Below, piece after piece: positions 11,465 through 23,340 of a stretch of DNA of 64,000 nt; the first letter of the stretch is position 1, and each line of letters opens with the position of its first letter. The notes below the pieces were generated by a model that was not told where the DNA came from, made no database searches, and saw only the letters and a program-made list of their open reading frames with translations. The DNA is taken from positions 102,224,566 to 102,288,565 of the forward strand of contig NC_060251.1 in assembly GCF_921293095.1 (NCBI RefSeq). Direction: 5' to 3'. This DNA comes from Ischnura elegans (taxonomy: Eukaryota; Arthropoda; Insecta; Odonata; Coenagrionidae). The position numbers and the translations under genes were made by a program.

Positions 11465-12216
11465 CGTTCCTGTGACCCATTTCAAGTGGTTCCGTACGCA
11501 TTTCCAAAGTTTCAGCAGGTGCATGGTGACGGAGAGGACAACGACGCCCAGGATTCTCAGAATATTTTCAGGCAAAAACAACTTCCAAGGTTACTTGCGC
11601 AACAATGATTTGGCAAAAGCTAAGAATATTCGGCATCGGAACTATGCAGCTAAGTGTTGGAGATAGATAACGGATTAAATACCTAAATTAAGTATGGATA
11701 CATCAGTGACTGGTATTGTGATATGCAAGTGCAATATTTCTGTCTTCTGGCGCGTGGGAAGACTATCCATATTCACTTCATCTTGAATGCTAACGCCTTT
11801 TGAAAGCACTGACTCGAGTTGACAATCAGAGTACAGAAAAAAGCGAATTTAAAAAAACTCAAAAATCCTAAGGTGAATGAAATCATATTTTGGAATTCGT
11901 CATTTTGATACTGGTTATAATACGTAAGTTACTCCGACAGTCGCGAATGCAAATGAGGAACCCATACCAAGATGTTACGGAGTCATTTCATCGATATAAT
12001 AAATGTGGGTAGGTAATGTGATACGACTTTTGTAAAGATTGTTAATACAATGTTCTTGGAGTCATAAATACACCGCATAATTACATAATATCTCACACGA
12101 GCGCGAAATTTATAAAGTATGCCTATAAAAGTAAAACGATACGTGGTCTCATACATAATGTATTCCGGCCTTAATTCAAAGAATATTTTTTAAAATCTCT
12201 CTTCCATGATTATCAG

Positions 12217-12511
12217 CAGGGGCGGATCCAGGATTTTTCCTGAGAGGGCACTAGGGTCTGACAGGCGAACCATCTTCTCATGCTTGAGATTTTAAAAAAT
12301 AAAACAATTACTGTACGTAATATTCTCTTTATTTTAATATGAGAGTTATTAATATGAAATTAAATGATTGAGGCTCCGTTAAACACTAAACAAAACGAAC
12401 TTAATGGTACCGTATAAATTTTTTTATATATTTTTTAAGCATCTGGGGGTGGCACGTGTCCCTTCGTCCCCCAGATGCTTAAATGTGCCCCCCCCCTTAA
12501 ATATGCCTATG
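12217..12511. mobile_element. hAT-type MITE (295 bp)
   Basis: The element starts CAGGGGCGGATCCAGG. Its right end is decayed (complement CATAGGCAT). The flanks ATTATCAG (12,209-12,216) and ATTACCAG (12,512-12,519) match at 7 of 8 positions. An internal palindrome, AAGCATCTGGGGG and its complement, lies at 12,438-12,481. Confidence 0.7.
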
Positions 12512-12519
12512 ATTACCAG

Positions 12520-15500
12520 CTTTAAAATCAAATCGAATTAGGCACAATTTCACACTGAACTTGATTTTTCAAGTAAATAACTTTCAGATTTGAACAAAAG
12601 CTTCTCCCTAGTCACATCGCATGCACGAAAGATATTACGCAAGAGTGAAAACACAAGCTAAGAAAAGAGACCTGACTCTAATACTGAGCAGTGAGCATTC
12701 GAACTCACGTCAGTTCACATATCTGTTTGCGCAAGAAATTTCGTCTGGAAAATAGGCCGAATCGACTGGTGACTGAATCCTACGGCGAGGCTGGTAATCT
12801 TGTTACTTACTACATCAACCCTGGAATCTGCTATTTTCCTGCATCGACTCACGAGTTAATCCTGAAAAGGATAAAACTAAGCGAACCAGAATAATCAGGT
12901 GAAGAGAAAAGCCAACGCAACCGGATTAGTCAGTCATGCCTATAGTAAAGAATAGCTAAACAAACATGACGACCAAATTTTTTTCTGCATCTATTTCCTG
13001 TATTTATCCTGACAGTTTTCTCCATAACATCCTAATAAATTTCTCGTTGCAGGTTTTCAAGACGTACGGAAAGCGTACCTAAATTTATTTGGGTAAATTA
13101 AAGCGGAAATAAATACACTTCTCATCGTACAAAAACTACACTTTTGTGAAAAATTCTTACTCTGATAATGATTAAATATTTAAAATGTAAGACAGCATGG
13201 ACAGAAGATAAATAGTCAATCGATCCACTTCCTTAAAACTTCGTGTGAAAATGTTGATATCCAACATAAAATGACTAGAAATTAATAATTCGGGATACAC
13301 CCGAAAATATTTTCTTTTCACCTTCTTCATTTTTTTCTCTACTCCTTCCTGTTGTTCTTCCAGGGCTTCATTCTCTGCTTTAAACTATTGTAACTCATTT
13401 CCTTACATTTCTCTTCTCTCTGCTATATTCTCGTCTTCGCCATTTCAATTTCAGTTTTCGCTCCTACAGAAGCGCATCTCGGATACTGGTAATAGCTCCA
13501 CGCACATATCCGATCAGCTCCCACAGACGCTCATTATCATTTTAAAAACTTTGGTGGTGGAAAACTTTGGTCATTGAAGGAGTGATAATATGGTAAACAT
13601 AGGTTGAAACTGGATTTTTAAGCGAAAGCGGATTTTTTCCTTACGGTCTCGAACGCATCGGGAGACCAACAGACGTTCGGCCGTTAAAAAATGATAATTA
13701 CTTACAATGTGTACGAAGTAGGCAATATTTCCGAAAAAAGGAAAGTTCATCTATCTAACTCGTTGCTTCCAAGGGAAATTCAATTATTTTCGGTCAGCGA
13801 CATGAATTAATATAGAGAAGAGTAAAATTAAAAAAAGGAAATTGATTCCTGAATTTTTCATCTTCACAAATAGTTAAAGCAAACATTATGAAAATTTCAC
13901 GGGATGAAAATAAAACCCTACTACATGACACATATAACAAAACCTATTGCAATGTTCAGGTGTTGTATTAGGCTTCGATTTCGTCATTAGTAGAAAAAAA
14001 ATACCTGGATAAAATTTGACTGGCAAAGAAATTAGTAAAAAAGCAATATTGTAATCAAAATAGGTAAATCACAAGCAAATTTGGTAATTTTTAATTACAA
14101 CCATTCTGTAAATAATTGAACAACACATTTAAATTAATACATGAGATTTTGCACCACTTTATTTTTTCACGTAGCCCCAAGCATTATCATAAAATTACTA
14201 GAATGTAATACAAAATTTCTCTTGTATTAATATAAGCTCATGTTTTTGCCTAAACTGCAAAGTGTAACTTCCATTAGGTACTAATTGATCTCTTTATCGA
14301 GGAGTTATTCCCTCACGGGATCGTGAAATTCATATTTTTTGAGCCTTTGAACTACGAATAAAACTCCTATTGATAAAACTTTATTTTCAATTTTTTCTTC
14401 ATGAATAATAATTTTGTTTCAATTAGCATTTCTCTGTGAATAATCAATATAATTTCAATTTATTTTTGTCAAAAATGATTCAATAAGTATCTTACTACGA
14501 GAAAAACAATCAAAAATATCAAAATACAAATTAGGAAGGTTCATTCCCTGCTTAGAAGATAGATACGACGGATATGTAACGTTGAAACCCACAATTAACT
14601 TGTACCAAACACACTACTATAGGCGAGAGCCTCCGTATGAGGGACCCGAGTCACAACAAACCAAACGAAATGATTACACGGACTCGCATCGTGGATTAGG
14701 GTACAATGAACCATATTGTGGGCGGTGGGTCTCTTGCGGTCAATGGGCCACTGTTTAGTCCTGATAAATCAAAGCGGATAGGATGGATTGACCGCAGACA
14801 GAGAGGTCAAATTCTTAACTCGAAAGGTCAACCTTTAAACGTCAACATCAATTAACATGACGAGTAGAGGGAGGATGGTGGGCTATTTCTGGACCGAGAA
14901 TACGAAAGCCGCCTCAATAAGACAGATAAAAATGGAATTGATATCTTAATTTAACGTATGATTCGAAGGAAATTATTATTTTATGACCCAATAAAATACC
15001 CACTTGCCGCATTCTAGGTCTTGCTGATAAAAATCTCAGGGAAAATAACTCCTATTAAATAAAATTAATAAGTATTGTGTTGATAATTATTTCCTGATAT
15101 CACTAATACGAATTTAATACTTTATTAAAACATTCCTTCGAAACAGCCACTTCCTCTTCAACAATACGGGTGTTTTAATGGGATAGGATAACATTAAGAA
15201 AGAGATAAAATTGGTATAACGACCTTAAAGATGACTTCTACGCTTACAGAGAAAAATATTTGTTTGACATCGCCCACAATTAGTTTTGGCATTAGCGATA
15301 CAGCCGCGAAATGTTTTAAGTACTTCACATCAAAGTATACACACAAGGGAAAATTTTATACCAATATTTAACCGATATTTTTCAAGTTCAGCCGTTGAAA
15401 TAAGGTATGAATGAGCGTCTACACTTTAACGTTTTGAATAAAATTATCAAAAACATTTTTTTAGCAATGAACGATTTCTCTTATTGACATCGCTTTGCAA

Positions 15501-15555
15501 ACATTAATACGCGAAGACAACATAAATTCATCGAAACATATAATCACTCTCACCC
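12520..15555. other. AT-rich stretch, nothing recognised
   Basis: Only short open frames are present, the longest of about 67 codons, with no family resemblance. I saw no convincing exon, RNA gene or element ends. Confidence 0.5.
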
Positions 15556-15795
15556 ACAGCGCATCCAGAAACCTCCCCTCCATCCCCCCCGAAATATAAA
15601 AACACAATTATTTTCCTTCACAAAAGAAAAAAATCATGCATTCACAAAACATTTCTTTAAAAAAAAAAGAAGTTTTATCGATTATGGAAAGTGTTAAAAT
15701 TAGTTTAAAACCCCCTACTTAGTACCCTGTTTTTAAAAACATTTCTCCCCTGGTTTTTGACCTCCTCCCCCGAACGAAATTCCTGGCTACACCAC
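15556..15795. mobile_element. degenerate hAT-type MITE, family B
   Basis: The interior CCGAAATATAAAAACAC, then TTCACAAAAGAAAA, and the right end GAAATTCCTGGCTACACC place it in family B. The left end is eroded and no target duplication was found. Confidence 0.6.
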
Positions 15796-15938
15796 TAGTT
15801 AAATGTAACCATTAAGAAAAATAAAAGTAGATCCTAGAGAAGCAAGACATCCGAACGCATAAATGTATCGCTATTTCCAAAAGGTTATGTTCAAGAATAA
15901 CAATATTCTATTAAGGGATTACAGTCAACCCGTACAAC

Positions 15939-16293
15939 CAGGCGCGTAACCGGAAAGAAGGGAGGTCTCTGGGGGCTTCAGTCACCCCGAAATTTTTCCG
16001 TTGAGGAGAATATCCCGAGATACATTTGCTGAGAAGGCCAATAGCATAGCGGCGTCTAGCCTACGACACTCCATTTTTCAATTGAGTTGCATTTGCATTA
16101 TGATTTCAACGATGAATTTAACTTTCAGAATTTTGAAAACGATAAAAATAGCCGATTTAGTGAAATTTATGGTTTTCCAATGCCTGCTCATAAACATTAA
16201 CATATCGATAAAGGCAACCCGCACGCCACCAAAGCTCCCACGGAAGCAATTTGAATTTTTGCCCCTTAAACTACTCCCTCTGGCAACGGCCTA
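15939..16293. mobile_element. possible hAT-like element
   Basis: The left end CAGGCGCGTAACCGGA is partly mirrored by a right end whose complement reads CTAGGCCGTTGCCAGA. A GGTCTCTGGGGGCTTC segment next to the left end is typical of the MITEs here. The 97-codon frame inside (16,001-16,294) has no recognisable domain. No clear target duplication was seen. Confidence 0.4.
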
Positions 16294-16299
16294 GGCAAA

Positions 16300-17825
16300 C
16301 GACGGCAACTTTTTTACACTGGTGGGCCGTATAGTCAAAATAGCAAGGGTCCGTGGGAAATAAATGTATTGTTGTCGGATGATTTCATAAATTAATAATT
16401 ATTGTAAAAAAATGTCAACAATCACCAAAATTCTCACTTTGAATTCTCACTGCCTAATTTATTCTTAAAAATCAATAGACTTGGTAAAGTGGATCGCAAA
16501 TATTGTTTCGAGGAGGTTCTGCGGGCAATGGATTTGCCTATACGGTAGCCTAACACGCAGGATAATCAACATTCCCAAACAGGGTCGCCCAAACATATTT
16601 GGAGATCTTTAGGACAATGATGTCTCGCCCCAACATGCGCTGAGAACTTTTTTGGAAGCAAGAGACCGCTTAAAAATGAGACTGATCTCTTCCCAGGACT
16701 ATAAGAAATATGAGCATATTGAAAAACTAATAAAAACGTCAGTTTCGAAAACCAAATTCCAAACCTTCGTGTCCTCTACAAAAAGAGGAGGAAAAGCCCT
16801 AAAATAACACTGAAACATAGTTTTTCTTTGCATGTGAGAATAAATCATCCATCTTCCGGATATTGAGTTAAATAGTTTGATTTTTACAAAAACATAATAT
16901 CCCTTCTCTGGAAGAATACTTATCATCCAGAGAAAGTAAGAAGATGTAAATAAGAATTTCTTCCTCATTGGTGTTACTCTAGCAAGAGATTATGGCAATC
17001 ATATAATGAACAAAATGCAAAGATAAGCAGCACTCCGAGAGGAAGTCTTCAAAAAGGACATTTTGCTCAAGAAAAGTTTTGTTAAGTGGCAGTGAGAGCA
17101 TCCAATATCTGTTCTCAATAGAGTGAAATGGCATGAAGTGGCACATTTATGCTATAGATGAATATGTAAAAAATAAAGAAAATATCCTAATGAATGCTAG
17201 CCAAGAAATTCAGCATTATACATTAGAGTTGTCAAAGGTTTAAATAAATCATTAAGCAATTTGGGATTACAATGAAAAAGCCCACAAAATATATACTCAA
17301 TTAGTTATAGAAGAAGACTGATTTATGCTATTGAAACATTGTTCTGGTTCATTAATAAAAGATTAAATTCATAATCATATTATCATAAGGAAAACACCCA
17401 AGAAATGTCAAATTGTTGGAAATATGTAGTTAGCAATTCCTTTGGTTTAAAAGTAAGGGTGCAAAGGAGAAAATAGGTTCTAGTCGTGATTTATCAATGT
17501 GAGACTATTCAACAGCAACTATATTCACAGAAAGATTGTAGTGAATCTCCATACTTTTACCTTAATTACATGCTGTAGCATGATGTCAGTGAAAATACTA
17601 ATAATAATGATAATATAAAGTATGATGAAACTTTCCCGTTAAAATAAACACAATACATGCATAGATTACATCATAAGGTAGATAATTAGATAGACATAGC
17701 TGTGGTTGTTAAGAGTAATGAGGATGAGAAATATTAAACCCAAATAAAAAATTTTAATATTAAAAGAGAGCACTGAAAGCTCAAATATGAGTTTTCACGG
17801 CCATCATTTTCAAACCACCGAAGTA
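16300..17825. other. AT-rich stretch, nothing recognised
   Basis: No domain, splice pattern or element ends were seen. An 89-codon minus-strand frame at 16,699-16,968 looks like chance. Confidence 0.45.
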
Positions 17826-17905
17826 TGGTGGGCCTCAGTGGAAACAGGTTAAAGTCCTGGCCTGGATATCCAGGGGTTGCTGGTTTGAATTCTACCTAGG
17901 TGGAT
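17826..17905 (+). repeat. tRNA-derived SINE-like fragment
   Basis: The block has the spacing of a tRNA-like promoter: GGGCCTCAGTGGAAACAGG as a weak A box and GGTTTGAATTC as a B box, about 45 nt apart. It is decayed. Confidence 0.4.
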
Positions 17906-18109
17906 TTTTCACTCTCAGAGGTTTGGTTGTTGGATGAGCAGGTCTATCAAGTTAAAGAAGCTCAAGCAAGATGAGGCTGCCTCATCAGTCAGGCATACCA
18001 TCGAAAAAGAGCCTGTGTGAACTTTTAGATGCTTGCCTACGGCTTTACTATGAAACCCAAAATTTAAGAAAACAATATTTAAATTTGAACTCCAAAAAGT
18101 AATTCAGAG

Positions 18110-18447
18110 TAGCAGCAAAATAAATCCCACCATACATTTCCCACAAGGTGCAATGAGCTCCCTCTCCCCACAATTACTTGAAAAATTGATAAGATGGTAA
18201 CCTTTAAGGTACCTTAACCACATGAGAACCATTGGAGAACCACGTGGTTCTTCAATGATTTCTTTTATTTGACCACCTTAACAAACACCGCTTAAAAAAT
18301 AATTGATAAATATCTAATAATCACTTCTTCAAAAACCTATCAGACCTTCGACACATTTTTACTTTGAGGTATTGCAAGCCAAGAAGGGGCTGTTAAATTA
18401 ATTGCACTACATCCCTCCCCCAAAACAGTAATCTCAATTCACTCCTG
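18110..18447. mobile_element. hAT-type MITE (338 bp)
   Basis: The flanks ATTCAGAG (18,102-18,109) and ATTCAGAC (18,448-18,455) match at 7 of 8. The left end TAGCAGCAAAATAAA pairs imperfectly with the complement of the right end, CAGGAGTGAATTGAG. A relative lies at 9.26-9.44 kb. Confidence 0.6.
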
Positions 18448-18793
18448 ATTCAGACCAGAATAAATCCAAACAACGTGAAACTCACCAATATGATGCAAGG
18501 TTTTCTAATATCTTCATATGAAGTCAGACATAATCATATGAGCTTCTTGAATAAAAAATAGAAACCTTCAAGAAGTGAGAGCTTCATGAACCTACATGGA
18601 AATAAAATTAAATGCTTGTAAAGACAAAATATTCAAAATTCAGACCAATTCATGGATTCATGTAAAACACAATAGCATAAAACCTCCCAGTTTGCTTTGA
18701 TATGCAAGTTTCTCAGCTGGCACAAAAATTACACAGAGGGTTGGGATCAAATGTATTCAACTTGCACATCTCCCCAATTTTCATATTTGGTAT

Positions 18794-19078
18794 CAGTCAT
18801 ACAGCTAGGAATTATGGCTAGGGGATTTTAGGTGCAACTAATACTTAGGTTGGATAAGTGGGAGGTGTGGGGCACCTCCCCCAGAAAATTTTTAAGATAA
18901 ATGGTTCAAAATGGTGAGTTTTGCAGCTTCCTGATGGATATTTTAATAATCCTTACTCCATTGTATAAGTAATATTTATTAAGTAATTATGTAAAATGGA
19001 TTAAATTTAAAAATTTATCTGAGCTCTGGTGGGGATGTTTATCACCAAAACCCCCCTCCCCCCAATGCTGCACCACTA
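18794..19078. mobile_element. hAT-type MITE, family A (285 bp)
   Basis: A perfect 8-bp target duplication, TTTGGTAT (18,786-18,793 and 19,079-19,086), brackets CAGTCATACAGCTAGG on the left and GCTGCACCACTA on the right. The interior is the reverse complement of the element at 220-529. Confidence 0.85.
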
Positions 19079-19368
19079 TTTGGTATAGCTATTTTTGATG
19101 ACTTCATGTCATTTTCATGTACTGAAGACCAGTGCCTAATGATGATGATAAACGAAAGGCTTGAAGGTGGGTAAATATTTGAAGGAGATGATCAACAGGC
19201 TAGGCCATTTGCACCATGGGGAAGGGCAGAGAAGGAAAAGAGGAAAGAAACCTGGTTTCGGCATTAATCTCCCGGTAACGCCTTGCACTGAAATGACAAG
19301 TCTAGCATGTCATAAACTTCTGATGTCATGCGATGGTGGTTGGCGTAACATGGTGAAACTCCTTCATG

Positions 19369-19462
19369 ATGCACAAAGGTTAAGAAAAGACTTCGCTGTT
19401 TCACAAAAGCAAATTTATTTTATTTTGTGAAACAGCGAAGTCTTTTCTTAACCTTTGTGCAT
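19369..19462. repeat. perfect 40-bp inverted repeat with 14-nt loop
   Basis: The arms at 19,369-19,408 and 19,423-19,462 are exact reverse complements. Just outside, the 13-mer TTCTGATGTCATG occurs as a direct repeat at 19,318-19,330 and 19,462-19,474. No transposon ends are recognisable. A transcript would fold into a long perfect hairpin. Confidence 0.9.
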
Positions 19463-19674
19463 TCTGATGTCATGTCGCTCACCCGTGAGCGCATGTAGTT
19501 CATCATCAGATTCTCATGATTTTATCACCATAAATTGTACAAAACCAGTAAAATGTCAATAGTTTCCATCCAGGTAGCAGAATGTAGAAACGTAACTTAA
19601 TGGATTTAAACCCGGGGAGCTAAACTCAAGGTCAAAACGAAATCGGAATCAATACTACTTGGGGCAGTGGAATA

Positions 19675-19930
19675 GTGAGGGGGGTGTCTGGGGGATCCGG
19701 ACCCCCCCCAAAATATAAATGCACACTTACTTTGCATCACAAAAAAATCAAATATTGAAAAATGTTGAATTTACAAAAGATTTCTTTGAAAAATGAAGTT
19801 TTTTTGATTGTGAAAAGTGTTCAAATTTGTTTAAAACCCTCTTCTTAGCATGTACCCTGGTTTTAAAAAATTTTCCCCCTGGTTGTGGACCCCCCCCCCC
19901 CCCGAACAAAATTCCTGGCTACGCCCACTG
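19675..19930. mobile_element. hAT-type MITE, family B (256 bp)
   Basis: The ends are CAGTGGAATAGTGAGGG and CTGGCTACGCCCACTG. The flanks ACTTGGGG and GCTTGGGA agree at 6 of 8. The interior AAAATATAAATGCACAC is shared with the 25.1-kb copy. Confidence 0.75.
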
Positions 19931-20219
19931 GCTTGGGATTGAAAGGGGAACAACATACATATTTTGAAAGTTTAACGATGTCAAAACATCCATAACGTAC
20001 ATATATAAAGAACACATATTTCATGAAATATAGTATTCACTGGAAGTAATAAAATGATTTTATACGAGAAGCGACAGCTATGTTCTCGATGTCATATTTA
20101 ACTAAATATGAACTCATGTTTTATTTCACTGTTCTACTTTCATTACAAACTACAAAATATCCTTTCATTACCTATCATTCCATTTAAATAGAACCACAGA
20201 AAAAATAAATAGAGGACTG

Positions 20220-20700
20220 GAGCACGATATTTAACCGGCCAAACAATCACTTTATTGTTGTGTCAATAGATCTGAATTCTTCTGGAAAGTGAGGAAGCAC
20301 GGCAAGAACTAGAGGAAAACGGCCAATCAGACGGTAACAATCTGGTGAGCGTGCAAGCTCCCATTTGGCCACGTACGCCACTGTATAGCCAGCACCGGTG
20401 CCAGTGATCCACAGTGACAATGGCTGGCAGCTAACCGGCATTTTGCCGGTGCCAGCGTATGGTCGGTACATGTGCAAGCCCCCATGCCCTGCCATTGTTC
20501 ACAATTGGAATGTGGACGGCGGATATTTTACCGGCCGTCCGAAATTGGTGTGTGTGCAAGGGGGCTAAGGTTGCAATTTTTAATTTTGAATAGCTTGAGA
20601 ATTGCACAACAAATCGAAAAACAAAAAAAATACAAGTCAATTTTTGTCACTCTATTATATTTATTAAAATAATATTAAGAACTTCCACCATATCGTGCTC
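20220..20700. repeat. block bounded by an 11-bp inverted repeat
   Basis: GAGCACGATAT at 20,220-20,230 is repeated in inverse at 20,690-20,700. The interior is GC-richer, with several GCCGG/CCGGC and GTGCAAG phrases in both orientations (20,340-20,570). This suggests the subterminal repeats of a non-autonomous DNA element. The class is unknown. Confidence 0.35.
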
Positions 20701-21104
20701 AACATCATAGAAGATACTCTATTACATTTGCCTGTGAAAAAATAAGGTGAATGAGCACATTCTTGCGTTATCAACAACAGATGAGAAATTTCATCCCTGC
20801 ATGAACAAAGCAAAAGTTGATAAGCCCAAAATAAAAGTAACTCATTCACCAGTAACGATTACATTTCAGGAATTTTTTCCCTCATAATCATTGCACAAAT
20901 TTGTAAAAATTACTTGTAATATACTATGCTTTCAGAAAATAATCATTATTTTTCCCTTATGATTGTATCCATTGGCAGATGCCAAGAACTTCAGGTGAAC
21001 TAACATATTCCTAAATGTGTTACACTGCCAAATTACCAACCAAAAGAGTATGTTATATGTACTAGCATTTTAAGGATAGACACAATTGATCCTCCTGCAT
21101 GAAT

Positions 21105-21271
21105 CTCATTGGCATTTTTCACAAGTTTTTACAAAATTTATCTGTAACTCTGTTTGTAACTGTATCCGGGTACTTTTGAAATTGCAACTGTTACTTGTGA
21201 CTGATTAAAAATAAAAATAAAAAATAACTGTAACTGGGCTGTTACTTTATTTGGCACTCTACCCATCTCTG
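21105..21271. mobile_element. right end of a hAT element
   Basis: The block ends in the complement of CAGAGATGGGTAGAGT, with GTTAC/GTAAC repeats inside, the pattern of a widespread hAT terminus. The other end was not found. Confidence 0.4.
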
Positions 21272-22111
21272 TTCATACGTAAGTAACTTCCATAATTGAA
21301 ATAAATGCATTCAAAACAGATTTGCACAACAGAAACAATTACATTGATAAATAAACTAAAAATAAAAGCACATAAATTTGGATTGGTGGTGAAGTTAGTT
21401 AAACACTCTGAAGAGTACATTTCATTAACATCAGTGAAATTTTTGTCTCCAGCAAGCACCTCCTCCAAAGTGGAAAAAAGTTGTCACATCACCCGTGGAA
21501 GAGTGAGATAAGATAGTGAATTTGGCTGTTTCATCACACAAATCACTTCAGATAAGAGCTGTTATGCCATCACGTTATCTTCCTTGCATGGGCATTGTAA
21601 CAAAATGTGAAAGAGCTTGTCAGGGAACCAAAAATTACAAATGGATTCAATGATTCATCAGAAATAACAACTATCAATTATGGAGCCAAGGCCAAGCAAG
21701 TGAAATTCCCGGATATAATTAAATTGATTTGAATTAAAGCATCCCTGTAAACACAAATAGCTTCTGAAGCGCTGCAGCAGCGCTGCACCGTAGCGCTGCA
21801 GACGGTGCCCACGCGCTGCTGACGCGCGACAGCAACCTTCAAATTTCCGTTTTTTGAATGCCACACGCGCTGCTAGAGCGCCACTGCAGCGCTGCAGAAC
21901 AGCTGCGGCAGCGTAACGGAGGAGCATCACGAGCGCTGCTGAACAGCTGCAGCAGCGCCGTTCAGTTGCTGCGGCAGCGCTGCAACAACCGTCTTGCAGC
22001 GCTGTAGAAATGCATTAGCAACGCTACACCAGCGGTGCTGCGGCGCCCGAATTTCGCTTTAATTGCGTACTGAATCAAGCTTATCCTTGCCAATTACTAC
22101 CCGGTGGCCTA

Positions 22112-22463
22112 TCCCCAAAAGCAATTCCATCATTCATGTGCAGGTCTGAATTATCATCGCTGCTATGCTCGTAGATATGTCAACTTGTCCGGGCACTCGT
22201 CAGCCTGGCAGGTGAATGAAGAAATAGCTATTGGGCATACGCTATGAAAGAGTACTGAAATAAATTATTAGGTCTTGATTGAATTACGCAGTTCAATCAA
22301 GACCTAATAATTTATTTCAGTACTCCTTCATAGCTTATGCCCAATAGCTATTTCTTCATTCACCTGCCAGGCTGACTAGTGCCCGGACAAGTAGACATAT
22401 CTACGAGCATAGCAGCGATGATAATTCAGACCTGCACATGAATGATGGAAATGCTTTTGGGGA
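22112..22463. repeat. long hairpin: 172-bp arms, 8-nt loop
   Basis: The left arm (22,112-22,283) and right arm (22,292-22,463) are reverse complements with about five mismatches and no gaps (about 97% identity). The loop is TTACGCAG. It lies within the 21.7-24.8 kb composite. If transcribed, it would give a dsRNA of a size used by endogenous siRNA hairpins. Confidence 0.9.
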
Positions 22464-22907
22464 TTTACACTGAAAGCATACCATCAATGAAAAGGTCCGG
22501 AATAACCTGCATAACTATGGCCACAGGGTAGTAAACCAAAACGAAATTACCTTGACAAGAAGTTTGGCACACAGGGTAGAATTCTATGACGGTCATAACC
22601 TAGAAAGTAAAATTTCCATAGACTTTCACTCTAGGCTTACCATCAGTACTTCACTCAGCCAAAACAGCACTAGTTCTCAAATCTCGAATCAAAAAAAGAA
22701 TGCAAAATTAAGAACTGGTAACCACTCCATACAAAGCGTACAACAATCCTCAGAATAACTAAGCATACCTTAAACACAGATACTTACTCACCATTCGCTA
22801 TATAGCATTATCATTACAGCAGAATGAGTTTATGGTACAAGAATAAAATCGCAAAAATTCAAAATATGCTTAAAAAAATTTATTTTCAGTGCATCTTTTA
22901 GTTTGCA

Positions 22908-23340
22908 TCCCAAAAAATTACAGAACAAAGAGACAGTATGCAAGGCCAGATTTAAATAGCAATTAATGGCAGTGGAAGTTTCTCTGCCCTCTTCTCAGAA
23001 TATAAATTTGAAAATTAGAGAATAAACAAAATTCATGTTAAGTAATTAATGCATGATATGTCAGCAGAAGCAATGCAACGAAAAATCATCAAAAGCAAAG
23101 GCAACAAACATAGTACTCAATATAGAATGAGAATGCACCACAATTCCTAGTTACAGAACAAAATGACAGTACCCAAGGGCAGAATTGCATGGCATATAAT
23201 AGCAGTGGAAGTTTTTATGCTCTTTATTCGAAATACAAAACTGAAAATTTGAGAATAAACAGTGGTCGTTTAAAGTAATTATGCTAGACACATCAGATGA
23301 AGCAAGAGCAATTCAATGAAAAATAAAAGCATATATTCAT
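22908..23340. repeat. diverged tandem duplication (about 200-bp units)
   Basis: The unit at about 22,908-23,105 is repeated at about 23,142-23,340. Both contain TTACAGAACAAA, GGCAGTGGAAGTTT or AGCAGTGGAAGTTT, GAGAATAAACA and a GAAGCAA...AATGAAAAAT-like end. Divergence is substantial. Confidence 0.6.

Noticed and set aside
22112-22463. MicroRNA precursor
   Set aside because: Arms of 172 bp with almost no mismatches are far longer than a miRNA hairpin; long hairpin RNA or fold-back repeat fits better.
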